64,000 nt of DNA from CAVVAL01 sp963742725 (GTDB lineage Bacteria > Actinomycetota > Actinomycetes > Mycobacteriales > Cryptosporangiaceae): assembly GCA_963742725.1 (NCBI GenBank), contig CAVUMX010000001.1, forward strand, positions 124,001 to 188,000, in the 5' to 3' direction. Positions 51,883-62,981 of this stretch are shown here, one piece after another. How positions within the stretch are numbered: the stretch's first letter is position 1; every line of letters starts with the position of its first letter. The translations under genes were made by a program, and so were the position numbers. Under the pieces are notes generated by a model, which saw only the letters and a list, made by a program, of their open reading frames with translations, made no database searches and was not told where the DNA came from.

Positions 51883-52734
51883 GTGCCCTCCAAGGACCGC
51901 CAGCGCGCACTCGCGCGCGCCAAGCTCGAACGCCAGATGGCCAACCGCGCCCACGCCGCCCGCCGGCGCCGGCAGATCCAGGCCGGCCTCGGGGCCTTCG
52001 TCGCGCTGGCCGCGGTCGTCGCCGGCACGGTGTTCCTCGTCGCCAAGTTCGACGGCGACAAGAAGAAGGACACCGACACCGCGCAGACGAACCCGACGCC
52101 GAGCGCGACGCCCACCCCGAGCCCGAGCGTGTCGCTCGCGCCCGGCGAGTGCGCGTACAACAAGTCGAGCGGTGGCCAGGTCAAGGAGGTGGGCCTCCCG
52201 CCCACCAAGAACGTGCCGCACACCGGCACCCGCACCGCCACCATCCAGCTCGGCCAGGGCCCGATCGAGGTCACGCTGGATCTCGCGAAGACCCCGTGCA
52301 CGGCGAACAGCTTCGCGTTCCTCGCCGGCAAGAAGTACTTCGACGGCTCGACCTGCCACCGGATGACGGATGCCGGCATCTTCGTCCTCCAGTGCGGTGA
52401 CCCGTTCGGCACCGGCACCGGCGGCCCCGGCTACCAGTTCGGCGTCGAGGGCCTGCCCACCGCGCCGACCAACCCGTACCCCGCCGGCACGCTCGCGATG
52501 GCGAACAGCGGCTCGCCGGACTCCAACGGCAGCCAGTTCTTCATCGTCTACAAGGACGGCAGCCAGCTCGGTCCGCAGTACACGCCGTTCGGCAAGGTCA
52601 CGAAGGGCCTCGACATCGTGACGGCGATCGGCAAGGTCGGGCACGACGGCTCGTTCGACCCGCAGCCGGGCGGCGGCAAGCCGAAGCAGCCCGTGAAGCT
52701 CGAGAAGGTGACGGTCTCCGCCGCCAAGGGCTGA
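51883..52734 (+). CDS. membrane-anchored cyclophilin-type peptidyl-prolyl isomerase
   Basis: 283 residues. GTG start with AGGAG 8 bases upstream. Basic N-terminus, one membrane helix at ~37-56 (GAFVALAAVVAGTVFLVA), a Pro/Thr/Ser linker, then a cyclophilin domain from ~105. Cyclophilin signs: YFDGSTCHRMTDAGIFVLQCG and NSGSPDSNGSQFFIVYKD. Acts on the outer face of the membrane. A strong terminator follows. Confidence 0.92.
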   Translation: MPSKDRQRALARAKLERQMANRAHAARRRRQIQAGLGAFVALAAVVAGTVFLVAKFDGDKKKDTDTAQTNPTPSATPTPSPSVSLAPGECAYNKSSGGQVKEVGLPPTKNVPHTGTRTATIQLGQGPIEVTLDLAKTPCTANSFAFLAGKKYFDGSTCHRMTDAGIFVLQCGDPFGTGTGGPGYQFGVEGLPTAPTNPYPAGTLAMANSGSPDSNGSQFFIVYKDGSQLGPQYTPFGKVTKGLDIVTAIGKVGHDGSFDPQPGGGKPKQPVKLEKVTVSAAKG

Positions 52735-52746
52735 TCCGTCCACCTG

Positions 52747-52789
52747 AAGCGTGTGGGGTTTCCCGAACCGGGAAACCCCACACGCTTTT
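52747..52789. terminator. bidirectional terminator between cyclophilin and rel
   Basis: AAGCGTGTGGGGTTTCCCG (52747-52765) is the exact reverse complement of 52769-52787 over a 3-base loop, with TTTT at 52786-52789. Serves the plus-strand gene and probably the convergent rel end. Confidence 0.88.
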
Positions 52790-52795
52790 GAGGAC

Positions 52796-55450
<2,655 letters not shown>

Positions 55451-55494
55451 GGCCGCTCCTGTGGTGAGGTGGTCGGATGTGGCTCCATCGTACG

Positions 55495-55514
55495 CCGCGG
55501 CCTATGGGCCGCGG
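55495..55514. terminator. 8-bp hairpin between rel and apt
   Basis: CCGCGGCC and GGCCGCGG flank the loop TATG. It lies in the 216-base gap between the apt stop (55667) and the rel start (55450); a further GGGCGC/GCGCCC hairpin is at 55635-55650. Either could end the apt transcript. Confidence 0.5.
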
Positions 55515-55666
55515 GCCCGACTGACCGCCGTCACGGTCCGCGTGGCGTTGATCACACCCCGCTGACGTGCGGCAGCGCGCGGCCGGGCCCGCGCGCGGTC
55601 TGGGCGCGCTGGACGGCGTGGGTGCCGCCGGGGCGGGCGCGGCAGCGCCCGACCGCGCCGCCGGGG

Positions 55667-56224
55667 TCAGACGCGGTGGAGGGCGTGGATGTCGCGGGGC
55701 GCGAGGCGGGCGCGACCGTCCAGGAAGCCCAGTTCCAGGACGACGGAGACGCCGGCGACCTGGCCGCCCGCCCGTTCGACCAGCTCCAGCGTCGCGGCGA
55801 CGGTGCCGCCGGTGGCGAGGACGTCGTCGACCACGAGGACGCGCGCGTCCGGGGCGAAGGCGTCCGTGTGGATCTCCAGCGTCGCCTCGCCGTACTCCAG
55901 CGCGTAGGCGACCTGGTAGGTCGGACCGGGCAGTTTGCCCGCTTTGCGCACCGGCACGAAGCCGACGCCCGTGGCGTAGCCGATCGCCGACGCGAGGACG
56001 AAGCCGCGGGCCTCGATCCCGACGACCACGTCGAAGCCGAGATCGTCACCGCTGCGGTAGTGACCGGCGATGGCGTCGACGACCGCGTGGAACGCCGGAC
56101 CGTCCGCGAACAGCGGCGTCAGGTCCTTGAAGCCGATCCCGGGCTTCGGGAAGTCCGGGATGTCCCGCGTGTGGGCGGCGACCAGCGCTGACGCGTCGGT
56201 CGCCGCCCCGGCGGTATTGCTCAA
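55667..56224 (-). CDS. apt: adenine phosphoribosyltransferase
   Basis: Salvages adenine to AMP. About 185 residues. IPDFPKPGIGFKDLTPLF at the start, PRPP loop RVLVVDDVLATGGTVAATL. TTG at 56224 overlaps the secF stop as TTGA; the larger frame is a shadow of secF. Lies next to rel as in most actinobacteria. Confidence 0.92.
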   Translation of the reverse strand: MSNTAGAATDASALVAAHTRDIPDFPKPGIGFKDLTPLFADGPAFHAVVDAIAGHYRSGDDLGFDVVVGIEARGFVLASAIGYATGVGFVPVRKAGKLPGPTYQVAYALEYGEATLEIHTDAFAPDARVLVVDDVLATGGTVAATLELVERAGGQVAGVSVVLELGFLDGRARLAPRDIHALHRV

Positions 56225-57366
56225 CGCTTGCGCTTGCTGCCGCTGGGACGGCCGCCCTTGGGCTTGCCCGTGGTGCGGCGGCGCGGCTGGGTGCGGGAGG
56301 TGGCCGCGGTGCCGTTGGCGCTGGCGCCGGCCGGCTCCAGCTCCGCGTCCTCGGCGGCGTCGGCGAGCTCGCTGACAGTCTCGGTGCTCCCGCCCTTGGC
56401 CAGCCCCGCGCGGCGGGCGGCGACCCGCTGCTTGAGGGCGGCGTACCGGGGCTCGCGCTCCTTGAGGTCGACCAGCCACGGCGTCGCCAGGAACAGCGAC
56501 GAGTAGGCACCGGCGGCGAGACCCACGAACAGCACGAGCGCGAGGTCCTTCAGCGTGCCCACGCCGAGCAGGCCCGCACCGACGAACAGCAGGCCGCCGA
56601 CGGGCAGCAGCGAGATCAGCGACGTGTTGATCGACCGCATCAGCGTCTGGTTGACCGCCAGGTTCGCGGCCTCGGCGTAGTCGGTCCGGGCGCCGCCGAG
56701 GATGCCCTTGGTGTTCTCCTCGACCTTGTCGAACACGACGACCGTGTCGTAGAGGGAGAAACCGAGGATCGTCAGCAGGCCGATGACCGTCGGCGGCGTG
56801 ACCTCGAAGCCGATCAGCGAGTACGCGCCGGCCGTCAGCACCAGGTCGTGCAGGAGCGCGAGGATCGCCGCGATGGCCATCTTCTGCTCGAACCGGATCC
56901 AGATGTAGATGCTGACCAGCACCAGGAACGCCATGAGCGCGATCAGCGCCTGCTTGGTGACCTGCCCGCCCCACGACGAGCTGACCGAGCTGTCGGTGAC
57001 GTCAGCCGCCTCGACACCCAGCTTGTCGGCGAGCGCCTCCTTGGCCTCGGCGGTCTTGTCGACGCTGAGGTCGCCGGTCTTGAAGACGTACTTCGTGTTG
57101 CCGCCCTGGCCGACCTCCTGGCCGCTGACAACCTCGATGCCCTTCGCTTCCAGGACTTCCTCGGCCTCGACCAGCGTGGCGCTGCTCGTCTTCGCCACCG
57201 TGAACGAGGAGCCACCGGAGAACTCGATGCCGAAGTTGAAGCCCTTGAAGACGATCAGGGCGACGCAGAGCAGGATGAGGATCGCTGAAGCGAGGTACCA
57301 GCGCTTCCGGGACCCGATGAAGTCGATGTTCGTCTCGCCCCGGTAGAGGCGTCCTACGAGACTCAC
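56221..57366 (-). CDS. secF: protein translocase subunit SecF
   Basis: 381 residues. Six membrane spans with a periplasmic loop after the first; GFNFGIEFSGGSSFTV and, later, ILGFSLYDTVVVFDKVEEN are the family's motifs. The C-terminal ~90 residues are a long basic cytosolic tail ending KGGRPSGSKRKR. Confidence 0.94.
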   Translation of the reverse strand: MSLVGRLYRGETNIDFIGSRKRWYLASAILILLCVALIVFKGFNFGIEFSGGSSFTVAKTSSATLVEAEEVLEAKGIEVVSGQEVGQGGNTKYVFKTGDLSVDKTAEAKEALADKLGVEAADVTDSSVSSSWGGQVTKQALIALMAFLVLVSIYIWIRFEQKMAIAAILALLHDLVLTAGAYSLIGFEVTPPTVIGLLTILGFSLYDTVVVFDKVEENTKGILGGARTDYAEAANLAVNQTLMRSINTSLISLLPVGGLLFVGAGLLGVGTLKDLALVLFVGLAAGAYSSLFLATPWLVDLKEREPRYAALKQRVAARRAGLAKGGSTETVSELADAAEDAELEPAGASANGTAATSRTQPRRRTTGKPKGGRPSGSKRKR

Positions 57367-57368
57367 GA

Positions 57369-59180
57369 TCAGGACTCCTTCACGGCGACGCGGCGACCAC
57401 TGGCCGGAGCGGCTGGGCTGCTGTCGGGCTGGATGTTGCCGAGGCCGGAGACCCGCGGCGAGGTGAACGTGCGGACCCGCGACATCAACGTCACCAGCGG
57501 GTAGGTGAACAGGAAGACGATCAGCACGTCGACCACGGTGGAGAGGCCGAGCGTGAACGCGAAGCCCTTCACCGGACCGAGCGCCAGCACGTAGAGCACT
57601 ACGGCGGCGAGCAGCGAGACGCTGTCCGCGGAGAGGATCGTCCGCCGGGCCCGGACCCAGGCCCGGGGTACCGCCGACCGCACCGTGCGACCGTCTTTCA
57701 CCTCGTCCTTGAGGCGTTCGAAGAGGACGACGAACGAGTCGGCGGTGATGCCGACCGCGACGATGAATCCGGCCACGCCCGCGAGAGTGAGCGTGAAGCC
57801 CATCTCGCGGCCGAGGAGGAGCACGCAGGCGTAGATGATCGCGGCCGACCCGACGAGGCTGGCGATCGTCACCATGCCCAGCGCCCGGTAGTAGAGCAGC
57901 GAGTAGAGCACGACCAGACCGAGGCCGATACCGCCGGCGAGCAGGCCGCCCTTGAGCGACTCGATGCCGAGGGTCGGGCTGATGGACTGGACGCTCTCCG
58001 TCGTGAACGTGAGCGGCAGGGCGCCGAAGTTCAGCGTCCGGGCGAGGTCACGTGCCTGCGCGGAGGTGAACTTGCCGGTGATCGAGGCGTCACTGGGCAT
58101 GACCTCCTGGATCACGGGCGCGGACACCACGCGGTTGTCCAGGACCGCGGCGACCTGCTTCTGGACGGTCTTGCGGGTCAGCGCCGTCCACTTCTTCTGG
58201 CCGTCCGACTTGAACACCAGGGTGACCTGCCACTCGCCCCGCTGCGTGTCGAAGCTCGCGGTGGAGGACTTGACGTCGGTGCCGAGGACCTCGGCCTTGG
58301 CCAGCTGGAGCTTGGCGGTCCCCTCGCAGGCCACGACCTCCGCCTTGGGGTCGCGGATGCTGCCGGCGGGACGGTTGTCGAGCATCTCGCAGGTGATCTG
58401 CGGGACCTTGAGCTGCATCGCCGGCGGGAGGACGGCGATCTCCTCCGGGGTGAACGTCTCGAAGATCTTGCCGGCCTTCTCGAACTCGGGGGCGAGCAGC
58501 TCGGTCGGGCTCTGCGCGGCCTGCGCCTTCTGCAGGAAGACCGGGTCGATCTTCTTCATGACGTCGTCCAGCTTCGGCAGACCCGGGTCGGCGTCGGCCG
58601 GCGCGGCACTCGCGGACGGGCTGGCGCTGGCCGACGGCGTCACGCTGGGCGTCGGGGCGAGGCCACCGGTCCCGGACGCCTTCGGCGACGTGCTGGTCGA
58701 GGGGGTGGCGGACGGCTTCGCGGAACCGGACGGCGTCACCGACGGGCTCGGGCTCGGCGACGGAGGGGGCCCCGCGCCGATGTCCGGCACCGGCTCGCCG
58801 ACGACCTCACGGAACCGCAGCTCGGCGGGCTCGCCGACCTTCCGCACGTCGTCGTCGTTCTTGCCGGGCACGTTGATGACGATGTTCCGGTCGTCTTCGG
58901 TCACGACCTCGAACTCGGCGACGCCGGTGCTGTTGACCCGGTTCTCCAGGATCTCCCGGGCCTCGTCCAGGCGGTCCTTCGACGGCGCCTTGCCGTCCAC
59001 GCCGTTGGCGCGGAGCGTCAGGGTCATTCCGCCCTGGAGGTCCAAGCCCAGCTTCGGCTTGAGCTTGTCGGCGTAGCTGCCGGTGCCGGTGAAGAAGACG
59101 AGCGCGTAGAGCGCCACGATGATCGCGCCGAGGGCCGCGAAGTACCGCGACACCCTCAGCTGTCCCTGGGGTGCTGCCAC
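57369..59180 (-). CDS. secD: protein translocase subunit SecD
   Basis: 603 residues. GLDLQGGMTLTLRANG near the start, a periplasmic domain with a long Pro/Ser/Thr insertion (residues ~125-200), and the membrane half with GFIVAVGITADSFVVLFERL. Two bases separate it from secF. SecDF uses the proton gradient to finish protein export. Confidence 0.94.
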   Translation of the reverse strand: MAAPQGQLRVSRYFAALGAIIVALYALVFFTGTGSYADKLKPKLGLDLQGGMTLTLRANGVDGKAPSKDRLDEAREILENRVNSTGVAEFEVVTEDDRNIVINVPGKNDDDVRKVGEPAELRFREVVGEPVPDIGAGPPPSPSPSPSVTPSGSAKPSATPSTSTSPKASGTGGLAPTPSVTPSASASPSASAAPADADPGLPKLDDVMKKIDPVFLQKAQAAQSPTELLAPEFEKAGKIFETFTPEEIAVLPPAMQLKVPQITCEMLDNRPAGSIRDPKAEVVACEGTAKLQLAKAEVLGTDVKSSTASFDTQRGEWQVTLVFKSDGQKKWTALTRKTVQKQVAAVLDNRVVSAPVIQEVMPSDASITGKFTSAQARDLARTLNFGALPLTFTTESVQSISPTLGIESLKGGLLAGGIGLGLVVLYSLLYYRALGMVTIASLVGSAAIIYACVLLLGREMGFTLTLAGVAGFIVAVGITADSFVVLFERLKDEVKDGRTVRSAVPRAWVRARRTILSADSVSLLAAVVLYVLALGPVKGFAFTLGLSTVVDVLIVFLFTYPLVTLMSRVRTFTSPRVSGLGNIQPDSSPAAPASGRRVAVKES

Positions 59181-59262
59181 GACTGCTGTCTCTCCCTAGT
59201 CCTGTGGTGCCGCCGGGCGCGTGGGGCGCACCCGGTCGACCTTTCGTCCGTGCGCCGGCCGG

Positions 59263-59673
59263 TCAGGCCTTGCCTGCGCCGTCCTTACCGTCTGTTGCCT
59301 TCGCGTCCGTGGTCGTGCTGTCGGCTGCGTCGGTGCTCTCCGTCGCGTCGTCGTCGTCGGACGAGTCGTCCTCGGTCGCCGCCGCTGGCTCCACGACCTT
59401 GCCGATCGCGCCGCGGGCGTACCGGTTCGTCACACCCGGCGCCACCTCGAGGGTCACGGACTCGTCGTCGAGATCCACGACCGTGCCGTACAGCCCACCG
59501 ATCGTGATGATCGACGTACCTGCGGTGACGTCCGCCTGCATCTGCTGCATCTGCTTCCGACGCTGCGACTGCGGACGGATCACCATGAAGTACATCAGGC
59601 CCATGAAGCCGATGAGCACGATCAGGAGCGGCAGACTGCTGCCGCCCGAGCCACCGGACGCGGCGATGTTCAC
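59263..59673 (-). CDS. yajC: preprotein translocase subunit YajC
   Basis: 136 residues. One membrane helix (SLPLLIVLIGFMGLMYFMVI) followed by RPQSQRRKQMQQMQ and a small beta domain with GGLYGTVVDLDDESVTLEV. The C-terminal ~45 residues are an acidic Asp/Ser/Thr/Ala tail, longer than usual. Upstream of secD in the normal yajC-secD-secF order. Confidence 0.93.
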   Translation of the reverse strand: MNIAASGGSGGSSLPLLIVLIGFMGLMYFMVIRPQSQRRKQMQQMQADVTAGTSIITIGGLYGTVVDLDDESVTLEVAPGVTNRYARGAIGKVVEPAAATEDDSSDDDDATESTDAADSTTTDAKATDGKDGAGKA

Positions 59674-59787
59674 GGATACGGGCCCTTCATCAGTAACGGT
59701 GACAACCGGCGGGAGTCTATCCGGATGCTATGACTCCACCGCCAACGGCCGGTTGGTCGTTGTGGTTCCGCAACGTAGCGTGACCTG

Positions 59788-60813
59788 TCAGGTGAACAGT
59801 ACGTCGAGGTCCGCGGGGGGCGTCCGGCCCAGATGCTGCCACGCCGCCGAGGTGGCGACGCGGCCGCGCGGGGTGCGGGCGAGCAGCCCGGCGCGGACCA
59901 GGAACGGCTCCGCGACCTCCTCCACGGTCTCGCGCTCCTCGCCGACGGCCACCGCGAGCGTGGCCAGTCCGACCGGGCCGCCGCCGAACTTGCCGACCAA
60001 CGCCGCCAGGACGCCCCGGTCCAGGCGGTCCAGGCCGAGGTGGTCGACCTCGTACACGTCCAGCGCCGCGCGGGCGGTCGCCCTGGTCACGACGCCGTCG
60101 GCGCGGACCTCGGCATAGTCCCGGACCCGGCGGAGCAGCCGGTTCGCGATCCGGGGCGTGCCCCGGGAACGGCCGGCGATCTCGGAGGCGGCGTCGGGAT
60201 CGATCCGCACGGACAGGATGTCGGCCGAGCGGGCGATCACCAGTTCCAGGTCGGCCGGCTCGTAGAAGTCCATGTGGGCGACGAAGCCGAACCGGTCGCG
60301 CAGCGGCCCGGTCAGCAGGCCCGACCGTGTCGTGGCGCCGACCAGCGTGAACGGCTCGACGTCCAGCGGGATCGCGGTCGCGCCGGGGCCCTTGCCGACG
60401 ACGACGTCGACCCGGAAGTCCTCCATGGCGGAGTACAGCAGTTCCTCCGCCGGACGGGCGATGCGGTGGATCTCGTCGATGAACAGGACGTCGCCCGGGG
60501 CGAGCGCGGTGAGGACGGCGGCCAGGTCGCCCGACCGTTCGATCGCCGGGCCGCTGGTGATGCGGATCGACGACCCGAGTTCGGCGGCGACGATCATCGC
60601 GAGGCTCGTCTTGCCCAGTCCGGGTGGGCCGGAGAGCAGGATGTGGTCCGGCGGCCGTTCCCGGCGCTGCGCGCTGCGCAACAGCAGTTCGAGCTGCTCC
60701 CGGACGCGGTGCTGGCCGATGAACTCCGTCAGGTTCCGGGGCCGCAGGCTCAGCTCGACCTCGCGCTCGCCCGGCGCGACGAACGCGGAGACGACGGGCT
60801 CGACCTCGCTCAC
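59788..60813 (-). CDS. ruvB: Holliday junction helicase RuvB
   Basis: 341 residues from GTG 60813, which overlaps the stop of the small ORF upstream as GTGA. SLRPRNLTEFIGQHRVREQL, Walker A LSGPPGLGKTSLAMIV, Walker B DVLFIDEIHRI, arginine-finger region RFGFVAHMDFY; winged-helix DNA domain at the end (RTPRGRVATSAAWQHL). Confidence 0.95.
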   Translation of the reverse strand: MSEVEPVVSAFVAPGEREVELSLRPRNLTEFIGQHRVREQLELLLRSAQRRERPPDHILLSGPPGLGKTSLAMIVAAELGSSIRITSGPAIERSGDLAAVLTALAPGDVLFIDEIHRIARPAEELLYSAMEDFRVDVVVGKGPGATAIPLDVEPFTLVGATTRSGLLTGPLRDRFGFVAHMDFYEPADLELVIARSADILSVRIDPDAASEIAGRSRGTPRIANRLLRRVRDYAEVRADGVVTRATARAALDVYEVDHLGLDRLDRGVLAALVGKFGGGPVGLATLAVAVGEERETVEEVAEPFLVRAGLLARTPRGRVATSAAWQHLGRTPPADLDVLFT

Positions 60814-61028
60814 GCCGCCACCGCCGTCAGGCGCGCGGCGGCCGGCGCCGCGGGCGAGGGCGCCGGCGCGCAACTGTCGGGGTTTTCGTGGTATCGGCGG
60901 CCCGGTTTAGGGACCGGTGTCCGGACAGTCCGGTTCCCCGGCGTGGCGCCGACCGCATCCGCCGGCGCCGTCACGCCCGCCGGCGCCGTCACGCCCGCCG
61001 GCGCCGTCACGCCCGCTGGCGCCGTCAT
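60810..61028 (-). CDS. 72-residue Val-Thr-Ala-Pro repeat ORF coupled between ruvA and ruvB
   Basis: ATG at 61028 overlaps the ruvA stop as ATGA and the stop at 60810 overlaps the ruvB GTG as GTGA. It begins MTAPAGVTAPAGVTAPAG and repeats six residues four times, then a basic Pro-rich stretch (TPVPKPGRRYHENP), then an Ala/Pro end. Composition is disordered. Junctions at both ends argue for a gene; the middle codons are less G/C-biased, which argues against. No known family. Confidence 0.45.
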   Translation of the reverse strand: MTAPAGVTAPAGVTAPAGVTAPADAVGATPGNRTVRTPVPKPGRRYHENPDSCAPAPSPAAPAAARLTAVAA

Positions 61029-61032
61029 GCCC
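60961..61032. repeat. four 18-bp tandem repeats at the ruvA/ruvB junction
   Basis: GCCGGCGCCGTCACGCCC repeated four times; the copy that covers the ruvA stop (61015-61032) has two changes. The period keeps every reading frame open. Confidence 0.88.
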
Positions 61033-61621
61033 GGCCCAGGAGGCGGATCGCCTGCTTGAGGAGGGCGCCGACGTCCGGCGAGCCGTCGACGTCCGCGCCG
61101 ACCGCCGCGGCGGCCTCCTCGGCTTCCTTCGCCGACCAGCCGAGACCGACGAGACCCTGCCGGACCTGCGCGCGCCACGCCGGCTCGATGTCGCCCACGA
61201 CCGGCGGCTCGTCACCCGCGATGACGCCGATCCGGTCCTTGAGTTCGAGGATGAGCCGCTCGGCGCCCTTCTTGCCGATGCCGGGCACCCGGGTCAGCGT
61301 GGTGATGTCGCCGGTGGCCACCGCCCGCCGGACAGTGTTCGGGGCGTGCACGGCGAGGACGGCCTGCGCCAGGCGGGGGCCGACGCCGCTGGCGGTCTGG
61401 AGCAGCTCGAACAGGCCGCGCTCGTCCTCGGTGGCGAAGCCGTAGAGGGTCAGCGAGTCCTCGCGGACGATCAGGCTCGTGGCGAGCCGCGCGGTCTCCC
61501 CCACCCGCAGGCCGGCGATGGTCGCCGGGCTGCACTGGACGCTGAGGCCGACCCCGCCGACCTCGACGACGGCACCGTCCGGAGCGACGGCCGCGACCCG
61601 GCCGGAGACGCTGGCGATCAT
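61025..61621 (-). CDS. ruvA: Holliday junction-binding protein RuvA
   Basis: 198 residues: OB-fold start MIASVSGRVAAVAPDGAVVEV, two HhH motifs (TASGVGPRLAQAVL and VPGIGKKGAERLI), and the RuvB-interacting C-terminal domain (ALVGLGWSAKEAEEA). ATGA overlap with ruvC. Confidence 0.95.
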   Translation of the reverse strand: MIASVSGRVAAVAPDGAVVEVGGVGLSVQCSPATIAGLRVGETARLATSLIVREDSLTLYGFATEDERGLFELLQTASGVGPRLAQAVLAVHAPNTVRRAVATGDITTLTRVPGIGKKGAERLILELKDRIGVIAGDEPPVVGDIEPAWRAQVRQGLVGLGWSAKEAEEAAAAVGADVDGSPDVGALLKQAIRLLGRA

Positions 61622-62241
61622 CGGATACCCCTCTTCAACTGGGCGAGCACCGCGCGTTCCCGCGCCGACCGCGCGGACTTGGACTGGGCCAGCGCCTCGG
61701 CCAACTGCTGCTGCGCGCGGGTGGGCCGGGCCTCGCCGGTGTGGGCCGCGGCGTCCACGCGGGCCTGGACGGGCGCCCGCCAGAGGTGGCAGATGGCCAG
61801 CGCGAGCGCGTCGGCGGCGTCCGCCGGCTTCGGCGCGGCGGCCAGCCCGAGCAGCCGGGTGACCATGGTCGTGACCTGGGCTTTTCCGGCCGTCCCGGAC
61901 CCGGTGACGGCGGCCTTGACCTCGCTCGGAGTGTGGAGCACGACCGGCAGCCCGGCCTTGGCCGCCACCGTGATCGCGACCGCGCTGGCCTGGGCCGTGC
62001 CCATGACCGTGCGGACGTTGTGCTGCGCGAACACCCGCTCGACCGCCACCACGTCCGGGGTGAACCGGGCGACCAGCGCGGACAGCGCCTCATCCAGGGC
62101 CAGCAGCCGGGGACCGATCTCGGCGTCGGCCGGGGTCCGGACGACCTCGACGTGGACCATCGCGCACCGCCGCCCCGCGGACCCGTCGACCACGCCGACC
62201 CCGCACCGGGTCAGCCCAGGATCGACCCCGAGCACGCGCAC
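61618..62241 (-). CDS. ruvC: Holliday junction resolvase RuvC
   Basis: 207 residues from GTG 62241, with GGAGGG 7 bases upstream. Catalytic acidic residues in VLGVDPGLTRCG, VAVERVFAQHN and ADALALAICHLW. C-terminal basic tail after residue ~160 is longer than in E. coli. LexA box 22 bases upstream. Confidence 0.95.
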   Translation of the reverse strand: MRVLGVDPGLTRCGVGVVDGSAGRRCAMVHVEVVRTPADAEIGPRLLALDEALSALVARFTPDVVAVERVFAQHNVRTVMGTAQASAVAITVAAKAGLPVVLHTPSEVKAAVTGSGTAGKAQVTTMVTRLLGLAAAPKPADAADALALAICHLWRAPVQARVDAAAHTGEARPTRAQQQLAEALAQSKSARSARERAVLAQLKRGIR

Positions 62242-62262
62242 GCGAACACCCTCCACACCGCC

Positions 62263-62276
62263 CGAACAGATGTTCG
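62263..62276. promoter_or_regulatory. LexA (SOS) box upstream of ruvC
   Basis: CGAACAGATGTTCG matches the actinobacterial/Gram-positive SOS box CGAACnnnnGTTCG at every fixed position and lies 22 bases before the ruvC start. ruvC-ruvA-ruvB should therefore be induced by DNA damage. Confidence 0.85.
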
Positions 62277-62322
62277 ACACCGTACCGCGCCGGCCCAACC
62301 GCCCAACCGCCGACACGCGACG

Positions 62323-62718
62323 TCAGCCGATCCGCTCCTGCTGGAACTCGGGCACGATCCGCGCCACGGTCTCGAAGTCGGCGTCGAGATGGAGCACCGT
62401 CAGCCGGTGGTGGAGCGCCGTGGCCACGACGAGCAGGTCCGCCACCGACAGCCCTTGGTGGGCACTGTGAGCTGCCAGCGCGTCATGAACGCGCCATACC
62501 GACTCCCAGGTGTGCTCCGGCCGCGTCACCCACGGATACGTGTCCAGCAGTTGCTGCTTCAACTGCTGATGCTCCTTGACGCCGGCCACGGTCATGGTCT
62601 CGACAAGCACTGGCTCACACACCGCGACCAAGCCGTCACCAGCTCGTTCCCGCCACACGGCGTCAACCTGCCGACGGAGGATTCGGACGAGCGCGCTCGT
62701 GTCGATCAGGTACTTCAC
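62323..62718 (-). CDS. vapC: PIN-domain toxin, VapC type
   Basis: 131 residues. Acidic PIN residues: YLIDTSALVRIL, EPVLVETMTV, GLSVADLLVVATA and HLDADFETVA. Expected to be an RNase. Starts in an ATGA overlap with the antitoxin. Inserted between yebC and ruvC, which are neighbours in most actinobacteria. Confidence 0.9.
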   Translation of the reverse strand: MKYLIDTSALVRILRRQVDAVWRERAGDGLVAVCEPVLVETMTVAGVKEHQQLKQQLLDTYPWVTRPEHTWESVWRVHDALAAHSAHQGLSVADLLVVATALHHRLTVLHLDADFETVARIVPEFQQERIG

Positions 62719-62927
62719 TCGTCCAGCTCGGCAAGCCGGTCGAAGTCGAACGCGCCCTCGTCGGCCGCTCGCTGCAACGCGTCATATGCCCGCAGGCGAC
62801 GCTCGCGGTCTTCGTCGACGATCTTCGTCAGCGCCGCCGTGACCGTGTCCTTCTTGGTCGTCGTGCCCAGCGCCACCGTGGCCTTCGCCAGTAGCGCCTC
62901 GTCGATGTCGATCAGCGTCTTCGCCAT
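62715..62927 (-). CDS. vapB: VapB-type antitoxin
   Basis: 70 residues from ATG 62927, with GGAGG 7 bases upstream. MAKTLIDIDEALLAKATVALG is a ribbon-helix-helix start of the VapB type; the acidic C-terminus (DEGAFDFDRLAELDE) would cover the toxin. An in-frame start 7 codons upstream lacks a ribosome site. Confidence 0.88.
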   Translation of the reverse strand: MAKTLIDIDEALLAKATVALGTTTKKDTVTAALTKIVDEDRERRLRAYDALQRAADEGAFDFDRLAELDE

Positions 62928-62948
62928 GCACCCACCTCCGTCACCCAA

Positions 62949-62975
62949 GGATATCCACGCAGCAGCTGGATATCC
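62949..62975. promoter_or_regulatory. vapBC operator, two palindromic half-sites
   Basis: GGATATCCA (62949-62957) and TGGATATCC (62967-62975) form a perfect inverted repeat over 9 bases, and each half contains the self-complementary GGATATCC. The two centres are 18 bases apart. It lies 22 bases before vapB, fitting autoregulation by two RHH dimers. Confidence 0.8.
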
Positions 62976-62981
62976 AGGACG

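Noticed and set aside
60961..61032. CRISPR-like array at the ruvA/ruvB junction
   Set aside because: Head-to-tail 18-base units without spacers; a simple tandem repeat.
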